Source: Burkholderiales bacterium
Lineage (GTDB): Bacteria; Pseudomonadota; Gammaproteobacteria; Burkholderiales; Burkholderiaceae_C
Direction of reading: 5' to 3'
DNA length: 36,109 nucleotides
NCBI GenBank assembly: GCA_947446855.1
Contig: CANFIH010000021.1
Location: 1 to 36,109, forward strand
The notes under the pieces are model-generated. The model worked only from the letters and a program-made list of their open reading frames with translations. It was not told where the DNA came from and searched no databases. Shown one piece after another: positions 30,713-36,109 of this stretch. Both the position numbers and the translations under genes were made by a program. The stretch's first letter is position 1, and each line of letters starts with the position of its first letter.

Positions 30713-31711
30713 ATGAAGCACGTCTTTTTTTTAATTCTCCCAAATACGCATGTCCTTGATCTCGCTGGTCCGCTTCAAATCATGGCATCTCTCAATGAAC
30801 TCGGGATTGCAAATGTTGTCGTCAGATGCATAGGACCTCAATCCACGGTGAAGACATTTCAAAATCTGACCCTAAGCGAGGTTCATCCAATGCCGAATCG
30901 TCTGCCTCCCAATGCCATTCTTTTTGTTATCGGTAGCAAGATCGATACTGTGCTGATGCGCTCCACTTCATGGAAAGATGCAACGGCCTGGCTCCAAAGT
31001 AGGTTGTCGATTGCAGACGCGTCCAACTTAATCGTCTGCGGTGTTTGCACTGGCACCCTGCTACTGGCAGACGCCGGTATTCTGGATGGGTATCTTTGCA
31101 CCACACATCACCGTTTCACACAGCAACTCAGGCAGCAACACCCATCGGTCAATGTTGTAGAAAACCGCATATACGTAAAGGATCGAAACATTTGGACATC
31201 TGCGGGTGTCTCCTCGGGTATTGATTTGGCCTTACATGTCGTCGCTGAGCATTTCGGACAGAGTGCGTCAATCAGTTTGGCTCGTGAAAATGTGGTTAAT
31301 TTCCGTCGCTTTGGTGCTGACCCCGCATTGGACGCCTTGATGCGATATCGTTCCCACTGCAATGCAGTCGTGCACGAGGTTCAGGACGCAATTTCCAGAG
31401 ACCTGTCACTGCGCCTAACCAGTGCCGAACTGGCAAAGCTGGCCAATTTCAGCGTTCGACATCTATCACGAGTTTTTCTTGCTGAAACCGGCCTGACTAT
31501 TCACAAATATCAGACAGAATTGCGGATGGATCGAGCGCGCAGGCTCTTGTCTGGCTCTAAGTTGCCCCTGGAACGAATCGCAGACCAGTGCGGGTTTGGC
31601 AGTGTGCAGGCGCTGCGCGCCTGTTGGAACAAGGAAGAGTCCAAAACTCTCAATGCTGGGGCGCGGCAAAGCTCCATTACTATCACACGGCTCACTGCCC
31701 TTGAACGGTAG
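30713..31711 (+). CDS. GlxA-family regulator (DJ-1/PfpI + AraC helix-turn-helix)
   Basis: A 332-residue regulator. The N-terminal DJ-1/PfpI-like domain (about 1-180) has the nucleophile-elbow region IVCGVCTGTLLLADAG and WTSAGVSSGIDLALH. Two AraC helix-turn-helix motifs follow (about 225-315: LTSAELAKLANFSVRHLSRVF and LERIADQCGFGSVQALRACW). It diverges from the biosynthetic operon and is its likely activator. Known relatives respond to amino acids or quaternary amines; the signal here is not known. AT-rich compared with the trb genes. Confidence 0.88.
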   Translation: MKHVFFLILPNTHVLDLAGPLQIMASLNELGIANVVVRCIGPQSTVKTFQNLTLSEVHPMPNRLPPNAILFVIGSKIDTVLMRSTSWKDATAWLQSRLSIADASNLIVCGVCTGTLLLADAGILDGYLCTTHHRFTQQLRQQHPSVNVVENRIYVKDRNIWTSAGVSSGIDLALHVVAEHFGQSASISLARENVVNFRRFGADPALDALMRYRSHCNAVVHEVQDAISRDLSLRLTSAELAKLANFSVRHLSRVFLAETGLTIHKYQTELRMDRARRLLSGSKLPLERIADQCGFGSVQALRACWNKEESKTLNAGARQSSITITRLTALER

Positions 31712-32109
31712 AGTCGTCAGATTGGCATGGACGCCCTGAACGACCGCTGCTGAGAAATTGGGACGTTTTGGCGAACGACAGCTTTATCAGGGCCGAACTC
31801 AATTCCCTTGAAGTTTGTCCAAAAAATCAAATGGCTCCTTACAGCCCATCACTGACGGTCCGGGTGAATACTCTTAAGACCGTAAGTGGTCGAGTCCGGG
31901 CGCCCACTTTGACGGATTGCGCATCCTATTGAGTCACTCGATGCTATGTCGTCAAACGCGGCAATCGGGCAAATCGATATCCTCTAAGTTTGGTATCAGC
32001 TTTGATGATGGGCCAAAGCGGCTCATAGTCAAAAATCCCTCGGTTTCTCTATTTGGCTGATTGGCTTCGCAGGAGAGTGCCTGTATAAGATGGGGCTTGA
32101 GTTCGAAGG
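31712..32109. other. Gene-free boundary between cargo and trbI
   Basis: About 400 bases with no supported gene. It carries TTACAGCCCATCACTG (31839-31854) and ATGTCGTCAAA (31946-31956), which also occur left of the biosynthetic operon. It ends right at the trbI stop. Confidence 0.4.
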
Positions 32110-33594
32110 TCATCGGTAGGGTGCTAGCGCGATGGACCGGTTTACCATTACGTTGAACGCCATGCCTGGGCGCACCTGTAGCGTCGGTGAAATATTCAAA
32201 CTCTTTTGCAAAATTTTTGAACTGACATCACTCAAAGAATTTACGGCTGCTGCAGATGCTTGAGCGGTACCCGATGGGGTATTGAAAACACCTTGGTTTT
32301 GGGGTTGAGACTGCTGTGCGGCGACACCCAAGAGCGATACCAATAAAGCTGAAGACCATGTACGCCAAAAGTGGTTGTTTACCTGATCTTCTATGCCGGA
32401 CTGGCCCTGACCATCCGCAGCTGACATTCCGCGTAATGCAATACGCGAACCATTCGGAAAAATTAACTCATCCCACGCCGCCAGTACCCGCGATTGCCCA
32501 TAAACGATATCAGCCGAGTACCTGCCAACTAGGCGAGAGCCCTGCGGGATTAAAACAGCACTTGGGTCATTGGTGGCATACACCGTTTGGCGTGTCTGTG
32601 CCACGATCGTTCCTGGCAAATCCGAGTTAATGCCCGACAACATGACTGCTGGAATCACAGAACCAGCTGTCAATTCAAACTCACCCATTTGGGTTTTGAT
32701 CAATTCTGGCAAATACCCGTTTTCGGCTGCTTCCTTCAAAAATGTCTTGTTGCGCGCTTGGGCTGCGACTACAGGGTCTTGTGCTGAAACCCCTGCAGCT
32801 TGAGTGGCCGCGAGACTCGCCGGGCCTGCGTTGGTGCCCACCGGACTAACTGGCAGATTCGCGGTACGCATGCCTTCAGCCATAGCAGACACGCGCGCAT
32901 TGGCGGTGCGCATGTTGGCCGCAGATAGCCGTTGGTTCAAATTTTCTGAAATGCCATCACCGTCAGGAGTAATACTTTGAGTCCCCGCATTCACTGATTT
33001 GGTGGCAAGTGCACTACCACCTTTGCTTATCTCCGCCGTTTCAGCGGAATCCGACGCCATGATGGAGCCTTGAATGCGCTCGTACTTGCGTTTTTGAAGC
33101 CACAGCCTGTGTGCTTCAGCAGGAGAGGGGGGTGACGCACCGCCCACGGCATTGGCAGTTGGGCTGGCACCTGCATTGCTCTTTTGGACAGATGTACGGG
33201 TAGTCAATGGCCCGGTTTGCTGTCCATCGGTTGTCACAGCCGTGGGCTGATTGGCTGTCGTGGCAGCCGCTGAGTTGGTTGCAGCGACTCGGCGTTGGAT
33301 ATCGTCCGCACTTTCTTTGTAGGGCGCAGCTTGACCCGGCGCATCTCCAGCTGTCATTTGCTTTTTCGATTCGGTACTGCTTCCGCTCTTGCCGCTGATC
33401 ATGATGCCAATCAAGATCGCCGTTGCCACAGCGGATGCTCCCCCCAAAAGCAAAAATTGCCCCTTTTTGGAAAGGCGCTTGGTGCCGGGCGGAGAAGCAT
33501 GGATTTCGAGTGGTTGCTTGGGACCATCAATGGCGGGCGCCTCACCGGCTTCGTTATCGATGTCCTCGGCGCGCTTGCCCAATTTGAAACTCAT
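32110..33594 (-). CDS. trbI: TrbI/VirB10 conjugal transfer protein
   Basis: A 494-residue VirB10-type protein, the energy-coupling channel component that spans both membranes in the type IV secretion core. A short cytoplasmic N-terminus precedes one membrane helix (46-67, QFLLLGGASAVATAILIGIM). A long low-complexity periplasmic linker rich in Ala, Thr and Ser (about 70-270) follows. The conserved C-terminal barrel (about 300-494) carries LIPQGSRLVGRYSADIVYGQ and LIFPNGSRIALRGM. The start overlaps the trbG stop (ATGA). It is the last trb gene before the cargo. Confidence 0.93.
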   Translation of the reverse strand: MSFKLGKRAEDIDNEAGEAPAIDGPKQPLEIHASPPGTKRLSKKGQFLLLGGASAVATAILIGIMISGKSGSSTESKKQMTAGDAPGQAAPYKESADDIQRRVAATNSAAATTANQPTAVTTDGQQTGPLTTRTSVQKSNAGASPTANAVGGASPPSPAEAHRLWLQKRKYERIQGSIMASDSAETAEISKGGSALATKSVNAGTQSITPDGDGISENLNQRLSAANMRTANARVSAMAEGMRTANLPVSPVGTNAGPASLAATQAAGVSAQDPVVAAQARNKTFLKEAAENGYLPELIKTQMGEFELTAGSVIPAVMLSGINSDLPGTIVAQTRQTVYATNDPSAVLIPQGSRLVGRYSADIVYGQSRVLAAWDELIFPNGSRIALRGMSAADGQGQSGIEDQVNNHFWRTWSSALLVSLLGVAAQQSQPQNQGVFNTPSGTAQASAAAVNSLSDVSSKILQKSLNISPTLQVRPGMAFNVMVNRSIALAPYR

Positions 33595-34613
33595 TTGGCA
33601 CCCCAGTTAAAGAAACTGGTCTGCACTGTTTTCTCACATTTGACAGTTTGTGCGCGCTCGCCCACGCCCAGCACCAGACTCAGCTTGGCAGGCTTGCCGT
33701 CAATGATGTAGTACCCGTTGACCAACCTGGAATTGAGTAGCTCGGTTTCATTGTTTGTGACATTGAATACCGCAGGTACGTCACGTGTAGATGCGCCAGG
33801 CGGGAGCTGGATAAAGGTGTGCGTGTCGTTCGCAAAGACTCGGGCCGGCCTAAATGCTGCATCACCGATGCAGCTATAGGCAAAATCCAGTGTTGTCGGA
33901 TCCAGTTTGCCAACCGACTTGTCGGCAACCACACGTTGTGCCTTGGCTTGTTCTGCGGCAAGTTTTGCGGCGGCAATGGCGGCTTCCAGCTCCGCTTTCT
34001 GTCGTGCGGATGCCTGTGCTTCTGCGCTCAGATCGCGGGTCATGGCCGCCGGGTCATACCAGGTCACCATGGGCGTGTACTCGATCTTGCTGGATACCAG
34101 GTGTATGTAGTACACGCGACCTTTGTCCGTTGTTACCACCAGGTTCGTCGAAAGACCAGCCTGCGTCGGTTTGATCATCAGAACAGGTTTGTTTGCGGCC
34201 GACGCGCTTTGCAGGAGCCAGCGCACGGTGTCACCAATGGAAATGCTGGTCACGGCCTCACCGTCCTGCAAAGCAATGGTGCATACGTGCAGCGGGGCAC
34301 AAGTCACGGTTGGCCGCGAATATCCATATGGATATTCGACCGCACCACTGGCACCGACCAATGCTTCAGCTACTCCAGTTTGGTCCCAGCGTTGGACCGC
34401 TGCAAGCCTCGCAGTATCAAGAGGAGATAACTTGCCAAGTTGAACTTTGGCGGTGGGGGAGATGGGCGCTGGTGCGCTGACTTCCGGCGATAGTGATATT
34501 CCTTGCGTTGCTGGAGTTGGTGGCAACGTGACGGATTCAACGGACGGGACGTTTTGTGCAATTGCCATGGTGAACATGGAGATCGCCGAAATGGTGAGAA
34601 CGATTTTTTTCAT
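33591..34613 (-). CDS. trbG: TrbG/VirB9 conjugal transfer protein
   Basis: A 340-residue VirB9-type protein of the outer-membrane core complex. The signal peptide is MKKIVLTISAISMFTMAIA. The VirB9 N-terminal domain contains VEYPYGYSRPTVTCAPLHVC. A helical, Ala-rich linker (about 190-235) separates it from the C-terminal domain with FRPARVFANDTHTFIQLP, the conserved contact region for VirB7/VirB10. It starts 11 bases after trbF and overlaps trbI by four bases. Confidence 0.93.
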   Translation of the reverse strand: MKKIVLTISAISMFTMAIAQNVPSVESVTLPPTPATQGISLSPEVSAPAPISPTAKVQLGKLSPLDTARLAAVQRWDQTGVAEALVGASGAVEYPYGYSRPTVTCAPLHVCTIALQDGEAVTSISIGDTVRWLLQSASAANKPVLMIKPTQAGLSTNLVVTTDKGRVYYIHLVSSKIEYTPMVTWYDPAAMTRDLSAEAQASARQKAELEAAIAAAKLAAEQAKAQRVVADKSVGKLDPTTLDFAYSCIGDAAFRPARVFANDTHTFIQLPPGASTRDVPAVFNVTNNETELLNSRLVNGYYIIDGKPAKLSLVLGVGERAQTVKCEKTVQTSFFNWGAK

Positions 34614-34624
34614 GGTGTTGGCCT

Positions 34625-35278
34625 TTACAGCGCTTCTTTAGTCCAGGAGATGGATTTGACGTAGATTCCAAACGGGTTCCAAAGCGCGACCTTTGGGTTC
34701 TCCGCCAGCTTTGCGTCAACTCCGACCGTAATGACGGCCTTCCACCGTTCCGCAATTGCAGCTGTTCCAGGCTTTGCCCTGGTTTCCAGCCAGGACACTT
34801 GGTAGGTTTCCCCTCCTTGGGGGATGACGGATGAAATATCGACGCGGGTGACCGAGCCATCAACCGAGAACGGGGAGTTCTCTTTGAAGAAATCATTGAG
34901 AAAGCCGGCCACGTCACGACCGGCCATGGCATACACACGGTTAATCGAAACTTGCTGGGCGACGGCGTCCGGCAACATGGTTCGCACGTCCTTGATGAAG
35001 GCCGCCAATTGGGCGACCATCAGCCGCTTATCAAAATCGGCCTTGGCAATGGCAGCGGGACGTGCCACTGCGACTGGGGAGCCCAGTTGGTCTGTGACCA
35101 CCACAAAGGGCTGTATCTTGGATTGGGATCCCACGTACGCAATGCCCACGACCGCCACCACTGCGACAGCCAACGATCCTGCGGCCATCAGTTGCCAATT
35201 GCGTGCCCGTGAAATAAGGCCCCCGTAGCGCTCATCCCATTCCTGTCGGGCGTTGAGGTAGGGGTTCTGTTTTGACAT
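34625..35278 (-). CDS. trbF: TrbF/VirB8 conjugal transfer protein
   Basis: A 217-residue VirB8-type inner-membrane protein. A short cytoplasmic segment (MSKQNPYLNARQEWDERYGG) leads into one membrane helix (about 29-50). The periplasmic VirB8 domain follows, ending in WNPFGIYVKSISWTKEAL, the usual TrbF C-terminus. The ATG at 35278 has AAAGGA seven bases upstream and is preferred to the upstream in-frame start at 35344. Confidence 0.93.
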   Translation of the reverse strand: MSKQNPYLNARQEWDERYGGLISRARNWQLMAAGSLAVAVVAVVGIAYVGSQSKIQPFVVVTDQLGSPVAVARPAAIAKADFDKRLMVAQLAAFIKDVRTMLPDAVAQQVSINRVYAMAGRDVAGFLNDFFKENSPFSVDGSVTRVDISSVIPQGGETYQVSWLETRAKPGTAAIAERWKAVITVGVDAKLAENPKVALWNPFGIYVKSISWTKEAL

Positions 35279-35368
35279 GCAATCGTCCTTTGTTTGCTGT
35301 TGCCAATTACCGTTCAGGCGCAAACAACTCAAAGGTGTGAGCACGGATCCAGGGTCAACCTTTGAACA

Positions 35369-36109
35369 TCACGAATCCAAACCCATGCGCAGTCCCGGCG
35401 CGTGACCAATATGGCCATCATTTACCCAATGCGGTTTGCGACGGTCCGCTGCATATTGCAAACGTTTGGAGAATGCATTCAATTGATCGACCACGGAGCC
35501 CGGTTGACGTTTGTAGTCGGCTTCAAATCGCAGCTGGGCAGATCGAGCGTCGTGCGGGCTTGCAGACATGCCACCTGTTTCATTGCTAGTTTGATTGCTC
35601 ACGTTTGGTCCACCGTTTGCAGGCTTTGAAGATGGATCAAAGCGTGGGTCGACAAATCCAGGGGCTTGGGTTTCGCCAATATTCACGGGTTCGGTTGACT
35701 GACTTTGCCAACTTGGCGATATGGCGGAAGGCGGGGCGGGCGCTGCGTTGTTGTTCGTGTCGCCACCACCTCCCAGACTTTGCGATGTGCTGACCTGGCC
35801 AGTACCGATGGCGCTGCCTGTTGCGCCTACCGTATTGCTTTTCATGCCTGTGCTGGTCTGCGGCGACGTACTCGGGATCATGACGCCACCGATACCGCCC
35901 GCGTAACTGGAAGCGGATGCACCACCAGAAATTGCACCGACTGCATTTTGAATGGGCCACAGCGCCCCCATGGCGCCACCCGTAATCCCAAGGGCGCGGG
36001 CGCCGGCAGCACTGGCCGCTAGTCCCGCCGCAACCGGAGCACCACCTACCATGCCTGCAGCAGTTCCCGCACTTTGTAAGGACATTGCCACTGTGCCATT
36101 GAGCATTGC
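35369..36109 (-). CDS. trbL: TrbL/VirB6 conjugal transfer protein, C-terminal part (cut by window edge)
   Basis: Only the last 246 residues are visible; the gene runs off the right end. The start of the visible part is Gly/Ala-rich and hydrophobic (end of the membrane domain). A low-complexity Gly/Ser/Asn/Pro tail follows. TrbL/VirB6 is the polytopic inner-membrane subunit of the mating channel. Assignment is supported mainly by its place directly upstream of trbF, trbG and trbI and by the Gly/Ala composition. The 90-base gap to trbF holds no gene. Confidence 0.8.
   Translation of the reverse strand, partial: AMLNGTVAMSLQSAGTAAGMVGGAPVAAGLAASAAGARALGITGGAMGALWPIQNAVGAISGGASASSYAGGIGGVMIPSTSPQTSTGMKSNTVGATGSAIGTGQVSTSQSLGGGGDTNNNAAPAPPSAISPSWQSQSTEPVNIGETQAPGFVDPRFDPSSKPANGGPNVSNQTSNETGGMSASPHDARSAQLRFEADYKRQPGSVVDQLNAFSKRLQYAADRRKPHWVNDGHIGHAPGLRMGLDS

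Noticed and set aside
1-36109. CRISPR arrays, tRNA or rRNA genes, integrase attachment sites
   Set aside because: No regularly spaced repeats, no cloverleaf sequence and no duplicated att-like sequence was recognised by eye.

Overview
The window looks like part of a mobile conjugative element (an ICE or a conjugative plasmid) from a beta-proteobacterium, probably a member of the Burkholderiales/Comamonadaceae. That placement is inferred from the moderately high GC, the Trb-type mating-pair genes, an IS21-family element and a backbone of ParB, RadC, DUF736, ArdC and LPD7-type proteins. No tRNA, rRNA, CRISPR array or integrase was seen.

Backbone. The left edge holds the start of a VirD4/TraG coupling protein (1-522, minus). 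The right edge holds trbL (partial), trbF, trbG and trbI, all minus and closely packed. Between them lie maintenance genes: ihfA-like (minus), radC, a large ParB-like protein, DUF736, an ArdC-type anti-restriction protein, an LPD7-type protein and a small exported protein. Several GC-rich, hairpin-rich non-coding stretches separate these genes.

Defence segment (about 0.6-8.4 kb, plus strand). First comes an AbiEi/AbiEii-type toxin-antitoxin pair. It is followed by a tight four-gene operon: an MBL-fold protein, an E2-like/E1/JAB triple fusion, a patatin-like phospholipase and a second ComEC-like MBL protein. No ubiquitin-like protein and no CD-NTase is encoded, although all three ubiquitin-type active sites and the patatin dyad are present. 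The operon promoter carries a near-perfect CIRCE element (17 of 18 consensus bases, exact 9-base spacer), the operator of the heat-shock repressor HrcA, lying over the predicted transcription start. The most notable hypothesis from this window is therefore a ubiquitin-like conjugation/phospholipase defence operon under HrcA/GroEL control, with the Gly-ending flexible tail of the first MBL protein as a possible conjugation donor.

Mobile-element debris (about 8.4-11.5 kb). A remnant of an IS1595-type transposase is fused to the tail of a metallophosphoesterase gene. Next to it is an IS21-family element whose istB is broken by a 34-base insertion.

Metabolic cargo (about 20.8-31.7 kb). It contains a divergent LysR/MFS pair, a divergent ArgO/LysE exporter with an ArgP-like regulator, and a six-gene minus-strand operon: GNAT acetyltransferase, haem-oxygenase-like diiron oxidase (HDO), MFS exporter, MetZ-type PLP enzyme, a tiny membrane protein and a DUF2817/M14 hydrolase. 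A GlxA/AraC-type regulator diverges from it. The HDO has the complete six-ligand set of BesC-type enzymes. Together with a gamma-replacing PLP enzyme and exporters this suggests an undescribed pathway for a non-standard amino acid. The cargo sits directly downstream of trbI, between two gene-poor flanks.
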